Source of the DNA: Terriglobia bacterium
GTDB taxonomy: Bacteria > Acidobacteriota > Terriglobia > Terriglobales > Acidobacteriaceae
Direction of reading: 5' to 3'
Length of the DNA: 64,000 nt
Assembly (NCBI GenBank): GCA_020072845.1
Contig: JAIQGF010000009.1
Span: 310,001 to 374,000, forward strand
Shown: one piece after another, positions 18,268 through 27,589 of the stretch
Layout of the letters: the number at the start of each line of letters is the position of its first letter
Position numbering within the stretch: the first letter of the stretch is position 1
Translations under genes and position numbers: made by a program
The notes under the pieces: generated by a model
What the model was told of the DNA's origin: nothing
The model's database searches: none
Seen by the model: only the letters and a program-made list of their open reading frames with translations

Positions 18268-19953
18268 GTGCTCCTCGAACTGCGCGTCGAAAACTATGCC
18301 GTCATCGATCACGTGGTGGTGGAATTCGCCCCGGGATTAAACCTCCTGACCGGCGAAACCGGCGCGGGCAAGTCCATCCTGATCGACGCGCTGGCGTTGC
18401 TGCTCGGCGAAAAGGCTACCAGCGACATCATCCGCCACGGGGCGGACAAGGCGGTGGTGTCGGCGGTCTTCGACGTGGACGACCGGCGCGCGGCCGAGGT
18501 CCTGGAACAGAACGGCATCGACTCCGACAATTGCGAAATTATTCTTCGGCGCGAAATCGCCGGCGGCGGCCGCGGGCGCGTATTCGTCAACAACCAGCCG
18601 GCCACGGTCGCCGTGCTCAAGCAACTCGCGCCCATGTTGGCGTCGGTGCACGCGCAGACCGAGTCCATCCTGGGTTTCGACGCCGCCGCGCGGCTGAAGC
18701 TGCTGGACCTGTTCGGCGGATGCGATGCCGGCGCAGCGGCCGCCGTGTTCAGCACCTGGCATGGAATCCGCGGCCGCATCGCCGAGTTGGAACGCGGCGA
18801 ACAAGACAAATTGCGCCTGATCGATCTGTGGAGCTTCCAGAAGAAGGAGATTGAGAGCGCGCGGCTGCAGGCGGGCGAAGATGAGCGGCTCGAGGCGGAG
18901 AAGCGCGTCCTCGCCAATGCCGAGAAAATCTACCTCGCCGCCATGACGGCCTACGACCTGCTGTACGAAGGCGACGCATCGGCCGCCAGCTCATTGCGGG
19001 CGGCTTCGCGGCAGGTCGAGGAACTCGCGCGTTACGACCCGACCTTCCAGGATTCGCTGGCAGCGCTGGAATCGGCGCGCATCGCCGCCGAAGACCTTGG
19101 TGCCACGTTGCGCGAGTATGCCGGGGCCATCAACGCCTCCCCGGAACGGCTGGCCGAGATCGAAAACCGGCTGGCTACGCTCGATCGCATGAAGCGCAAG
19201 TACGGAGAGTCGCTGGATGCCGTCATCGCGTTCGGCGAAGAAGTCGCGCGCAAGCTCAACGAGATCGAAAACAAGGACGAGGTGCTGCGCAATCTGCGCG
19301 CGGAATTGGCGGCAGCGGCCGCACAGTATCTTTCAGCCGCGCGCGCCCTCTCGCGCCAGAGAACCGACGCCGCGCGCCGCCTGGAAAAATTGGTCGAGCA
19401 GGAAGTAAACGAGCTGGCGATGAAGGCCCGCTTCCGCGTGCAGGTGGATGGTTCCGACGAGGAGCAGAACTGGAGCAGTTCCGGGTTCGACCAGGTGCAA
19501 TACCTGATCGCGACCAACCCCGGCGAACCGCTGAAGCCGGTGGAGCAGATCGCTTCCGGCGGCGAATTGTCGCGCGTCATGCTGGCGCTGAAGGCGACCA
19601 TTGAAGCGCGGACGCGGCGGCGGAGTAACGAGACACAGCGCACAATGGTTTTCGATGAGATTGATATCGGCATCGGCGGGCGCGCGGCGGAGGCCGTTGG
19701 CAAGAAGCTGAAAGAGCTCGCAGCCACCTCGCAAGTGCTCTGCATTACGCACCTGCCGCAGATCGCCTGCTTTGCCGATCAGCATTACGTCATCGAAAAG
19801 AAGGCAGTGGCCGGACGCACCCGCACCATCCTCCGTCGTCTCGACGACCGCGAACGCCGCGAGGAACTGGCGCGCATGTTGAGCGGCGCCAAGGTCACGG
19901 AAACCTCGCTTAAGCACGCCGAGCAAATGCTGAAGGCAGGAACTCCGAGGTAG
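18268..19953 (+). CDS. recN: DNA repair protein RecN
   Basis: 561 residues from a GTG with AGGA eight bases upstream. RecN is an SMC-like ATPase that acts at double-strand breaks. Walker A is GETGAGKS (29-36). Long coiled-coil arms fill the middle (e.g. the EIENKDEVLRNLRAELAAAA stretch). The ABC signature ASGGELSRVMLALK and Walker B MVFDEIDIGIGG lie near the end, followed by CITHLPQIACFADQHYVIEK. It is transcribed divergently from the tol cluster. Confidence 0.95.
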   Translation: MLLELRVENYAVIDHVVVEFAPGLNLLTGETGAGKSILIDALALLLGEKATSDIIRHGADKAVVSAVFDVDDRRAAEVLEQNGIDSDNCEIILRREIAGGGRGRVFVNNQPATVAVLKQLAPMLASVHAQTESILGFDAAARLKLLDLFGGCDAGAAAAVFSTWHGIRGRIAELERGEQDKLRLIDLWSFQKKEIESARLQAGEDERLEAEKRVLANAEKIYLAAMTAYDLLYEGDASAASSLRAASRQVEELARYDPTFQDSLAALESARIAAEDLGATLREYAGAINASPERLAEIENRLATLDRMKRKYGESLDAVIAFGEEVARKLNEIENKDEVLRNLRAELAAAAAQYLSAARALSRQRTDAARRLEKLVEQEVNELAMKARFRVQVDGSDEEQNWSSSGFDQVQYLIATNPGEPLKPVEQIASGGELSRVMLALKATIEARTRRRSNETQRTMVFDEIDIGIGGRAAEAVGKKLKELAATSQVLCITHLPQIACFADQHYVIEKKAVAGRTRTILRRLDDRERREELARMLSGAKVTETSLKHAEQMLKAGTPR

Positions 19954-20148
19954 GGCTGCGCCCGTCCAAGCCGCATTTTCCGCCCGCGAGTTCTGGGCGC
20001 TGTTCACTGCGGAATAGCGCCGACCGATGTTAATCCCCGCATTGTCTGTTATTTACATTGACGGTACGCGTTGGGGTGAGCTAGGTTGGCATCGTTTATA
20101 CTACCAAGGGTGAGGGGTGCACCGGCTCCGGGTAGCCGGTCAGGATTG

Positions 20149-21126
20149 ATGACCGACAAGCACGAGAAATCGCTGTTGTTATTGAAGCCGCGTGGCTTTT
20201 GCGCCGGAGTGGTGCGCGCCATTGACATTGTCCGCATCGCACTCGAGACCTTCGGCCCGCCGATCTACGTCCGCAAGGAAATCGTCCATAACCGCTATGT
20301 GGTCGAGGAGCTTTCGGCCAAGGGCGCGATTTTTGTGGACAACGTGGACGAGGTCCCGGCCGGGGAGCGCGTCATCTACAGCGCCCACGGCGTCGCCCCC
20401 AAGGTCCGCGACGCCAGCAAAGACAGGAATTTGCGGGTGATCGACGCCACCTGCCCGCTGGTGACCAAGGTGCACGTCGAGGCCATCCGTTTCGCCAAGG
20501 AAGGGTATTCGTTGATCCTGATCGGTCACCGCGACCACGATGAGGTGATCGGCACCCTCGGCGAAGCTCCGGCAGCGACCCAGGTGGTGGGTTCGGCGAA
20601 AGACGTGGAAAAGCTCCACGTTCCCGATCCCGATCGGGTGGCGTACCTGACGCAGACCACCCTCAGCCTTGACGAAACCCGCGACATTGTCGAGGCGCTG
20701 AAAAACAAGTTTCCCAACATCACCGGCCCGGCCGCCCAGGACATCTGCTATGCCACCGAAAACCGGCAGACGGCGGTGAAGCACATTGCCAGCGAGGTTG
20801 ACCTGCTGCTGGTGGTCGGTTCCGATAATAGTTCCAACTCCAAGCGCCTGGTGGAAGTAGCCGGGAGCCTGCGCACGCCGTCGTACCTGATCGAAAACTA
20901 TCGCGCCATCCGGCCGGAGTGGCTGCAATCGGTGCGCAATGTTGCCGTCACTGCGGGAGCGAGTGCGCCGGAGTGTCTGGTCGAAGAAGTGGTTGAGTTC
21001 CTGCGCGGAAAGGGTTTTACCGGTCTCAGGGAAGTGGAAGTGATGCCGGAAAACGTCCGGTTCGGGCTGCCGCCGGAAATTGTCGAGGCGATTGGCAGCG
21101 CTCCGGCCGCAGCCACGGCGGAGTGA
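20149..21126 (+). CDS. ispH: 4-hydroxy-3-methylbut-2-enyl diphosphate reductase IspH
   Basis: 325 residues from an ATG with CAGGA upstream; a TTG at 20086 is also possible. IspH does the last step of the MEP pathway, making IPP and DMAPP on a [4Fe-4S] cluster. Cluster cysteines: C18 (GFCAGV), C102 (DATCPLV) and C200 (ICYATENRQ). Substrate residues H47 (IVHN), H80 (SAHGV), H130 and E132 (GHRDHDEV) are kept. The stop TGA overlaps the GTG of shc by four bases, so the isoprenoid supply step appears coupled to the hopanoid operon. Confidence 0.96.
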   Translation: MTDKHEKSLLLLKPRGFCAGVVRAIDIVRIALETFGPPIYVRKEIVHNRYVVEELSAKGAIFVDNVDEVPAGERVIYSAHGVAPKVRDASKDRNLRVIDATCPLVTKVHVEAIRFAKEGYSLILIGHRDHDEVIGTLGEAPAATQVVGSAKDVEKLHVPDPDRVAYLTQTTLSLDETRDIVEALKNKFPNITGPAAQDICYATENRQTAVKHIASEVDLLLVVGSDNSSNSKRLVEVAGSLRTPSYLIENYRAIRPEWLQSVRNVAVTAGASAPECLVEEVVEFLRGKGFTGLREVEVMPENVRFGLPPEIVEAIGSAPAAATAE

Positions 21127-23153
21127 TCCCGTCAGAAGGAGAGTTCGGGCGGGTTTTGTCCCCCAGAAACCTGATGAAGTTTGGCAAGATCGACGACATC
21201 GTGAGCCGCGTCGCCGCGGCGCTGGACGCGGCGCGCAAGCATTTGTTCTCTGTCCAGCACGAGGACGGGTACTGGTGTGGCGAACTCGAGGCGGACACCA
21301 CGCTCGAGTCCGACTACATTGCCATGCACACCCTGCTCGGCACTGGTGATCCCAACAAATTCCAGAAAGCGGCGCGCTGCATCCTCGACCACCAGAACGA
21401 AGACGGCGGCTGGCCCATTTTTCCCGACGGTCCTTCCGATGTCAGCGCCTCGGTGAAGGCATATTTTGCCCTCAAGCTGGCCGGCTACAGCGCGCAGCAC
21501 CCGGCGATGGCGCGTGCGCGCGGCAAAATCCGTGAACTCGGCGGACCCAGTTGCGCCAATACCTACACCAAGATCTATCTCTGCTTTTTCGGGCAGTATG
21601 ACTGGTTCGCCGTGCCCGCGATTCCCCCGGAGATCGTGCTGTTTCCCAACTGGTTCTGGTTCAACATCTACGAGATTTCCTCCTGGTCGCGCGCCATTTT
21701 CATCCCGCTGGCGATCGTGTACGCGAAGAAGCCGTACAAGAAGATTCCGCCGGAAATGGGCATCGAGGAACTTTTTCCGGGAGGGCGCGACAACTGCAAT
21801 CTCTACTTGCACTGGGACTCGCGCTTCTTCAGTTGGCGGAATTTCTTCCTCTTCCTCGATCGCGTGACGCACTGGCTGGAGCGCATCCACATCCGGCCGC
21901 TGCGCTCCATCGCGCTGCGCGCCGCCGAAGAGTGGATGCTGGAGCGCTTCGAGATGAGCGACGGCCTGGGCGCGATTTATCCGGCCATGATGAACTCCAT
22001 CATCGCGCTGCGCTGTCTCGGCTACTCGGTGGACGATCCGCGATTCATCCGCGCCCTGGACGAGTTCGAAGCCCTCGGCATCGAGGAAGAGAGCACCTTC
22101 CGCATGCAGCCGTGCAAGTCGCCGGTCTGGGACACCGTGTACGCGCTCTACGCACTCGGTCAGAGCGGCGTCAGCCCGAAAGACCCGCGCATGCTCGCCG
22201 CCGCCGATTGGGTGCTCAAGAAACAGGTCACGCACAAGGGGGACTGGTCGGTCAAGAATCCCAAGGGCCAGCCCTCCGGCTGGTACTTCGAATTCAACAA
22301 CGAGTTTTACCCTGACGTGGACGACACCGCGCAGGTGTGCCTGGCGCTGGACCATGTGGATCATCCCAATGAGCGCTACCAGCACGAGTCGGTGACCCGC
22401 GCCCTCGATTGGGTCTTCTCCATGCAGTGCAAGGACGGCGGCTGGGCATCCTTCGACAAGGACAACGACAAGCTCGTCTTCCAGTACATCCCGTTCGCCG
22501 ACCACAACGCCATGCTCGATCCGGCGACCGCGGACATCACCGGCCGCGTGCTGGAGATGCTGGCCGCGCACGGCTATACCCAGGCCGACAAGCGAGTGCA
22601 GCGCGCCATCAAGTTCATCCTCAACGAGCAGGAACCGGACGGGTCATGGTTCGGCCGCTGGGGCTGCAATTACATCTACGGTACGCACCTCGTGCTGCGC
22701 GGGCTGGAAGCCATCGGGGTTGACCGAAACGAGCCCTACATCCAGCAGGCCGCCGAATGGCTCCGCATGGTGCAGAACCCGGACGGCGGGTGGGGCGAGA
22801 GCATCTGGTCGTATCACGATCCGGCGGCGCGCGGCGTGGGTCCGAGCACGGCCTCGCAGACGGCGTGGGCCATCCTGGGCCTGCTCGCCGCCGGCGACAC
22901 GCGCAGCGATTGCGTGCACAAGGGAATCGCCTACCTGCTCAAGACGCAGCGGCGCGACGGCTCGTGGCAGGAAAAATGGAACACCGGCACCGGGTTCCCG
23001 AAAGTTTTTTATCTCAAGTACCACATGTACGCCGAGTACTTCCCGTTGCTGGCGATGGCGACGTATCAGAAAGTCATGATGGCGGCGGAAAACGCCGCCG
23101 ACGTTCCGGGTTCGCAAAATAGCGCGCCGCAAACCGAATTGGGAGAAGCGTAA
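21123..23153 (+). CDS. shc: Squalene-hopene cyclase
   Basis: 676 residues from the GTG overlapping the ispH stop; an ATG at 21174 is an alternative. Shc cyclises squalene to hopene/hopanol as a monotopic membrane enzyme. The protonating DXDD motif is DVDDTA (D398, D400, D401). QW repeats are visible: GYWCGELE, DGGWPIF, KGDWSVKN, DGGWASFD, DGSWFGRWG, DGGWGESIW, DGSWQEKW. Length and order fit bacterial Shc. The stop TAA shares its last base with the hpnH ATG. Confidence 0.97.
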   Translation: MIPSEGEFGRVLSPRNLMKFGKIDDIVSRVAAALDAARKHLFSVQHEDGYWCGELEADTTLESDYIAMHTLLGTGDPNKFQKAARCILDHQNEDGGWPIFPDGPSDVSASVKAYFALKLAGYSAQHPAMARARGKIRELGGPSCANTYTKIYLCFFGQYDWFAVPAIPPEIVLFPNWFWFNIYEISSWSRAIFIPLAIVYAKKPYKKIPPEMGIEELFPGGRDNCNLYLHWDSRFFSWRNFFLFLDRVTHWLERIHIRPLRSIALRAAEEWMLERFEMSDGLGAIYPAMMNSIIALRCLGYSVDDPRFIRALDEFEALGIEEESTFRMQPCKSPVWDTVYALYALGQSGVSPKDPRMLAAADWVLKKQVTHKGDWSVKNPKGQPSGWYFEFNNEFYPDVDDTAQVCLALDHVDHPNERYQHESVTRALDWVFSMQCKDGGWASFDKDNDKLVFQYIPFADHNAMLDPATADITGRVLEMLAAHGYTQADKRVQRAIKFILNEQEPDGSWFGRWGCNYIYGTHLVLRGLEAIGVDRNEPYIQQAAEWLRMVQNPDGGWGESIWSYHDPAARGVGPSTASQTAWAILGLLAAGDTRSDCVHKGIAYLLKTQRRDGSWQEKWNTGTGFPKVFYLKYHMYAEYFPLLAMATYQKVMMAAENAADVPGSQNSAPQTELGEA

Positions 23154-24274
23154 TGCCAGTACCGGTCTCGCAGATGTGGACGGTCGCCAGCTACGTCCTG
23201 AAGCAGAAGCTGCTCGGACGCAAGCGTTACCCGCTCGTCCTCATGCTGGAGCCGTTGTTCCGCTGCAACCTGGCATGCGCCGGCTGCGGCAAGATCCAGT
23301 ATCCCGGCCACGTGCTGAAAATGCAGCTCACGCCGGAAGAGTGCTTTCGCGCGGCGGAAGAATGCGGCGCTCCCACCATTGCCATCCCGGGTGGCGAGCC
23401 TTTGCTGCATCCGCAAATCGGCGAAATCGTCGCCGGCCTGGTCGCGCGCAAGAAATACATTTACCTCTGCACCAACGCGCTCCTGCTCAAGCAGAAGATC
23501 GACCTGTTCCAGCCGAGCAAGTTTCTGACCTTCTCCGTCCACGTGGACGGGCAGCGCCAACATCACGATTTTTCCGTCTGCCTGGAAGGCGGCTACGACA
23601 AGGCAGTCGAGGGTGTCCGGGAGGCGCTGCGCCGCGGCTTCCGCGTCACCACCAACACCACGTTGTTCGACGGCGCCGACCCCAGCAGCGTGCGCGAGTT
23701 CTTCGACGAGATGATGGAGCTCGGCGTCGAGGGCATGATGCTCTCACCGGGATACTCCTACGACAAGGCGCCCGACCAGAGCCACTTTCTCGGGCGCGCC
23801 CGCACCCGCCGGCTGTTCCGCGCCATTCTCTCCAACCGCAAGCAGAACTGGCGGTTCAACATGTCGCCGCTCTTCCTGGAATTCCTGATGGGCAAGCGCG
23901 ATTATCCGTGCACGCCCTGGGGCATGCCGACGTTTAATGTCTTCGGCTGGCAAAAGCCCTGTTACCTGCTCCAGGACGGCTATGCGGATACGTTTGCCGA
24001 GTTGATGCAAACCACCGAGTGGGCCGGCTACGGCACCGAATCCGGCAATCCCAAGTGCGCCAACTGCATGGTGCACAGCGGCTACGAAGCCTCGGCGGTG
24101 AACGACACATTCAGTTCGCTGCGCGGCTTCTGGGACACGGTTCGTGCCACGATGTCGAGCCGCTACCCGGATCCCAAGGCGCTGGAACTGCTTCACGAAC
24201 CTGTCCGCCCGGTGCACACCTTCAATCCGCTGGTGCAGATAGAGAGCGATGCGCCGCAGGAGACACGGGTGTGA
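23153..24274 (+). CDS. hpnH: Adenosyl-hopene transferase HpnH (radical SAM)
   Basis: 373 residues. HpnH adds the 5'-deoxyadenosyl group of SAM to diploptene, making adenosylhopane, the first C35 hopanoid. The radical SAM motif C38-x3-C42-x2-C45 (RCNLACAGCGK) and IPGGEPLLHP are clear. A C-terminal cysteine pair (PKCANCMVHSGYEASAV) is typical of HpnH. It overlaps shc by one base and the next frame by four. Confidence 0.96.
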   Translation: MPVPVSQMWTVASYVLKQKLLGRKRYPLVLMLEPLFRCNLACAGCGKIQYPGHVLKMQLTPEECFRAAEECGAPTIAIPGGEPLLHPQIGEIVAGLVARKKYIYLCTNALLLKQKIDLFQPSKFLTFSVHVDGQRQHHDFSVCLEGGYDKAVEGVREALRRGFRVTTNTTLFDGADPSSVREFFDEMMELGVEGMMLSPGYSYDKAPDQSHFLGRARTRRLFRAILSNRKQNWRFNMSPLFLEFLMGKRDYPCTPWGMPTFNVFGWQKPCYLLQDGYADTFAELMQTTEWAGYGTESGNPKCANCMVHSGYEASAVNDTFSSLRGFWDTVRATMSSRYPDPKALELLHEPVRPVHTFNPLVQIESDAPQETRV

Positions 24275-24711
24275 CCGGCCGCGAAGCAGGACATCGCGCC
24301 GGGACACCAGAGCCCGATCCAGACGCCTTGGAAGTCATCGAGCGCGGCGCCCGCGAGCAACTCGAAGGCTGGGTACCCGAACTGGCCGACGAAAACGAGC
24401 TGCGCCAGGCCCTGGAGCGCGCCTTCGATTACCGCGGCGACGTGCTCATCACCCGCAAAGACGGCACCCAGATCGAAGGCTATATATTCGACCGCCGCCC
24501 CGGCCGCACGCTCGCCGATTCCATGGTTCGTCTCGTGCCGAAAAACGGAGCAGGAAAGACCTCGGTTTCCTACGCCGACATTGCCGCCCTCGCCTTCACC
24601 GGCCGCGACATGGCAGCCGGACACAGCTGGGACGCTTGGGTGCGGCAATACTGGGAGCGAAAGGCCGCTGGGGAGAAGGGCATTTCGCTGCAGCCTGAAA
24701 AGCTCGAATAG
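24271..24711 (+). CDS. Unknown protein inside the hopanoid operon
   Basis: 146 residues from the GTG that overlaps the hpnH stop (GTGA). I do not recognise it. The N-terminus is acidic and helical (DALEVIERGAREQLEGWVPE, ELRQALERAFDYRG). A small beta-rich domain follows: VLITRKDGTQIEGYIFDRR, MVRLVPK, VSYADIAALAFTGRD. The end is WDAWVRQYWERK. The beta part resembles the gene product at 2164-2646. No membrane segment or cysteine motif was seen. Tight coupling between hpnH and hpnA suggests a regulatory or scaffolding role in hopanoid synthesis, but this is inference. Confidence 0.8.
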   Translation: MTGREAGHRAGTPEPDPDALEVIERGAREQLEGWVPELADENELRQALERAFDYRGDVLITRKDGTQIEGYIFDRRPGRTLADSMVRLVPKNGAGKTSVSYADIAALAFTGRDMAAGHSWDAWVRQYWERKAAGEKGISLQPEKLE

Positions 24712-24724
24712 CACGCCAGATTCG

Positions 24725-25723
24725 ATGAAAGCGTTTGTGACAGGAGCGACCGGCTTTGTCGGAAGCCACGTGGCGCGCGCATTGGCCAACCACGGCGCCG
24801 ATCTGCGCCTGCTGGTGCGAGCCTCGAGTCCGACCAGAAACATTGACGGCCTGCATGCCGAACGTGTGGTCGGCGATCTGCGAGAGCCCGATTCGCTGCG
24901 CACCGCGATCGCGGGCTGCGAAGTGGTGTTTCACGTTGCCGCCGATTACCGGCTGTGGACGCGCGATGCTGCCGACATGCAGTCCATGTATCGCTCCAAC
25001 GTCGAGGGCACGCGGGCGCTGATTGATGCTGCCAGGCAGGCCGGCGTGCGGCGAATCGTGTATTGCTCCAGCGTCGCGACCATGGGTTTCACCGGCAACG
25101 GCCGCCCCGCCGACGAGAATTCGCCGGTGCGCCTGGAAGACATGATCGGCCACTACAAGCGCTCCAAGTTCATTGCCGAGCAGGTGGCGATCGAGGCCGG
25201 AAGGTCCGGCGGCGATGTCGTGGTGGTGAATCCGACCACGCCGGTCGGCGAGGGCGATGTCAAACCCACTCCGACCGGACGGATCATCCTCGACTTCCTG
25301 AAGCGAAAATTTCCCGCCTACGTGGATACCGGCTTGAACCTGGTGGATGTACGCGAGGTTGCCCGCGGGCACATCGCGGCGCTGGAGAAGGGAACCCCGG
25401 GCGAACGCTATATCCTGGGCGGCGAGAATCTGACGCTGAAACAGATTCTGGACAAACTCGCGGCCATCACCGGATTGCCGGCGCCCAAGATTCGACTGCC
25501 CTACGTGTTCGCGCTGGCGGCAGGCGCCGGCGATACCGTCATCAGCGGGCGATTGCTGCACCGCGAACCCCGCGTCACGCTGGACGCGGTTCGCATGGGC
25601 CGAAAAAAAATGTGGGTGTCGTCCGAGAAAGCGCAGCGCGAGTTGGGTTGGAACATAGTAGCGGTGGACGATGCCCTGCGCCGGGCCGCCGAGTGGTTTC
25701 AAGCGAATGGCTATGTCGGTTGA
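24725..25723 (+). CDS. hpnA: Hopanoid-associated sugar epimerase HpnA
   Basis: 332 residues; the ATG at 24725 opens the NAD-binding strand, and the upstream open frame is discarded. It is an extended short-chain dehydrogenase: GATGFVG (7-13), S115/S116 with Y144-x3-K148 as the catalytic set, and DVREVARGHIAALEKG later. HpnA is found in hopanoid clusters; its exact reaction is unsettled in the literature I know. It lies 13 bp after the unknown gene and overlaps hpnG. Confidence 0.93.
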   Translation: MKAFVTGATGFVGSHVARALANHGADLRLLVRASSPTRNIDGLHAERVVGDLREPDSLRTAIAGCEVVFHVAADYRLWTRDAADMQSMYRSNVEGTRALIDAARQAGVRRIVYCSSVATMGFTGNGRPADENSPVRLEDMIGHYKRSKFIAEQVAIEAGRSGGDVVVVNPTTPVGEGDVKPTPTGRIILDFLKRKFPAYVDTGLNLVDVREVARGHIAALEKGTPGERYILGGENLTLKQILDKLAAITGLPAPKIRLPYVFALAAGAGDTVISGRLLHREPRVTLDAVRMGRKKMWVSSEKAQRELGWNIVAVDDALRRAAEWFQANGYVG

Positions 25724-26429
25724 CATTGCCATTATCGCCGCCCTGGAACGTGAAGTCCGGCCGCTGGTGCGCCGCTGGCCTCGCCGGCAACTCGTTTCCG
25801 GCGAGGCAACGTTTTCGGCCTTTGCGAGCAACCGGGTTCTGGTGGTTTGTTCCGGGATTGGGGCACGGCTGGCGCGTCAGGCTGCGGTCGCCGTCTTTGA
25901 TTCCGAGCGGCCCCGCATCATCGTCTCGGCGGGTTTGGCGGGAGCACTGGATTCGCAATTGAAGGTGGGACAAATTCTTCATCCGGCAACGGTCGTGGAT
26001 CTCGGCACCGGCGCGCGCTTCGATGCCGGCGGTACCGATGGTGTCCTGGTCAGCGTTTCTTCGGTGCTCGATCGCGACGCCAAGCGGCGGATCACCGGCG
26101 CTTTCGGCGGCCAGGCGGTTGACATGGAAGCCGCTGCCGTAGCCCTGGTCGCGGGCCAGCATGACTGTCAATTCATGGCGCTCAAGGCTGTATCCGAACC
26201 GGCGGACTTTCCCATGCCCTCATTCGATCGGTTCATCGACTCTCGTGGACGCATTCGCACCGCGCGCCTGGTGGCTGCCTGTGCGCTGCGGCCGGCCAGC
26301 TGGGGCACGCTGGCGCGGCTTGCCCGCAATACTGCCCAGGCATCTCAGAAACTTTGCCAGGCTCTGGCTCATCTCATTGAGAAGCAAGGCGCAGCGCCTC
26401 AACCGGCGCTGTCGGGAAAAACATCGTAA
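25713..26429 (+). CDS. hpnG: Hopanoid-associated nucleoside phosphorylase HpnG
   Basis: 238 residues from the ATG at 25713 (ATG 25707 also possible); it overlaps hpnA by 11 bp. The protein belongs to the purine nucleoside phosphorylase/MTAN fold: IAIIAALEREV at the start, VVCSGIGARLA, VSAGLAGAL, and the late VDMEAAAVA motif. HpnG removes adenine from adenosylhopane, giving (phospho)ribosylhopane. It follows hpnH and hpnA in pathway order and its stop overlaps the next ATG (TAATG). Confidence 0.92.
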   Translation: MSVDIAIIAALEREVRPLVRRWPRRQLVSGEATFSAFASNRVLVVCSGIGARLARQAAVAVFDSERPRIIVSAGLAGALDSQLKVGQILHPATVVDLGTGARFDAGGTDGVLVSVSSVLDRDAKRRITGAFGGQAVDMEAAAVALVAGQHDCQFMALKAVSEPADFPMPSFDRFIDSRGRIRTARLVAACALRPASWGTLARLARNTAQASQKLCQALAHLIEKQGAAPQPALSGKTS

Positions 26430-27556
26430 TGCCGACTGCCACACAGACCGGGGCACACCGGGATGCAACGCTCATCCCCACCAAAATGCGCGCCGCCGTG
26501 TATCACGGCAGGGACGACGTGCGCCTGGAAATCGTTCCGGTTCCCAGGATCGGCGCCGGCGAGCTTCTGGTAAAGGTTCACACCTGCGGCATCTGCGGCA
26601 CCGACTTGAAAAAGATCAGCACCGGTTCCCATTCCGCGCCCCGCATCTTCGGTCACGAGACGGCCGGCGTGGTGGCGCAAGTCGGCGCCGGAGTAAGCGG
26701 CTATGCCCTGGGTGATCGGGTCAGCGTCTTTCATCACATCCCCTGCGGCGACTGCTTCTACTGCCGGCACAAGGTGTTCGCCCAATGCCCGGTTTACAAG
26801 CAAGTCGGCTGTACCGCAGGCTACGAGCCCAGCGGTGGCGGCTTTTCGGAGTATGTCCGGGTCATGGACTGGATCGTCGCCCGGGGCGGTGTCGTCAAGC
26901 TGCCGCCGGACGTTTCTTTCGAGCAGGCCTCGTTCATTGAGCCCATCAACACCTGCCTGAAAGGAATTCAGACCCTGTCACTGGCGCGGGGTGAGACGGT
27001 GCTCGTTATGGGACAAGGACCCATCGGTATCCTGTTGGGAGTATTGGCCCAACGAGCAGGTGCAAAGGTATTCACTTCCGATTTATTCCCCCAGAGGCTT
27101 ACAATAGCTGCTGGCTTTGGACTCAACAGGTCCATGGATGCTTCGCGCTGCGATGCTGTCCAGACGGTGCGCCAATGGACCGAGGGGCGTGGGGCTGATG
27201 CCGTCGTTCTGGCGGTTGCCGGGACGTCTTTGATACCTGCGGCTGTGGAGGCTGCGCGGCCGGGTGGCAGGATATTGCTTTTCGCGCAGACGGTTCGAGG
27301 AGAGGCCGTTATCGATCCTGCCGCAATCTGTGTTGACGAGAAAACTTTATTGGGCTCTTACAGCGCTTCCGTTGATCTTCAGGACGAAGCTGTGAGTTTT
27401 GTATGCCGCCATGAAATGGATTTGGAGCGGCTCATTACTCACCGTTTTCCCCTGTCCAGCGCCTTGGAAGCACTGAACTTAGCGGCTCATCCCCGGCCGG
27501 ATTCGATGAAAGTCGTCATCCAGCCGGCACTGGAACCCAAGGTTCCCACTGCGTAG
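26429..27556 (+). CDS. Zinc-dependent medium-chain dehydrogenase, first of two
   Basis: 375 residues. Catalytic zinc ligands fit C53 (CGICGTD) and H76-E77 (GHETAG). Structural zinc cysteines are C106, C109, C112 and C120. The Rossmann motif GQGPIGILLG lies near 195. The family oxidises or reduces polyols, sugars and threonine with NAD(P). It starts on the last base of the hpnG stop, so it is translated with the hopanoid genes. A role in reducing or oxidising the ribosyl side chain of ribosylhopane is inference; sorbitol- or threonine-dehydrogenase-like activity is the alternative. The second half (from about 27060) is less GC-rich than its surroundings. Confidence 0.88.
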   Translation: MPTATQTGAHRDATLIPTKMRAAVYHGRDDVRLEIVPVPRIGAGELLVKVHTCGICGTDLKKISTGSHSAPRIFGHETAGVVAQVGAGVSGYALGDRVSVFHHIPCGDCFYCRHKVFAQCPVYKQVGCTAGYEPSGGGFSEYVRVMDWIVARGGVVKLPPDVSFEQASFIEPINTCLKGIQTLSLARGETVLVMGQGPIGILLGVLAQRAGAKVFTSDLFPQRLTIAAGFGLNRSMDASRCDAVQTVRQWTEGRGADAVVLAVAGTSLIPAAVEAARPGGRILLFAQTVRGEAVIDPAAICVDEKTLLGSYSASVDLQDEAVSFVCRHEMDLERLITHRFPLSSALEALNLAAHPRPDSMKVVIQPALEPKVPTA

Positions 27557-27589
27557 CTAATCGTTCCAAGGAGTCGCACCAGGGAAGGA

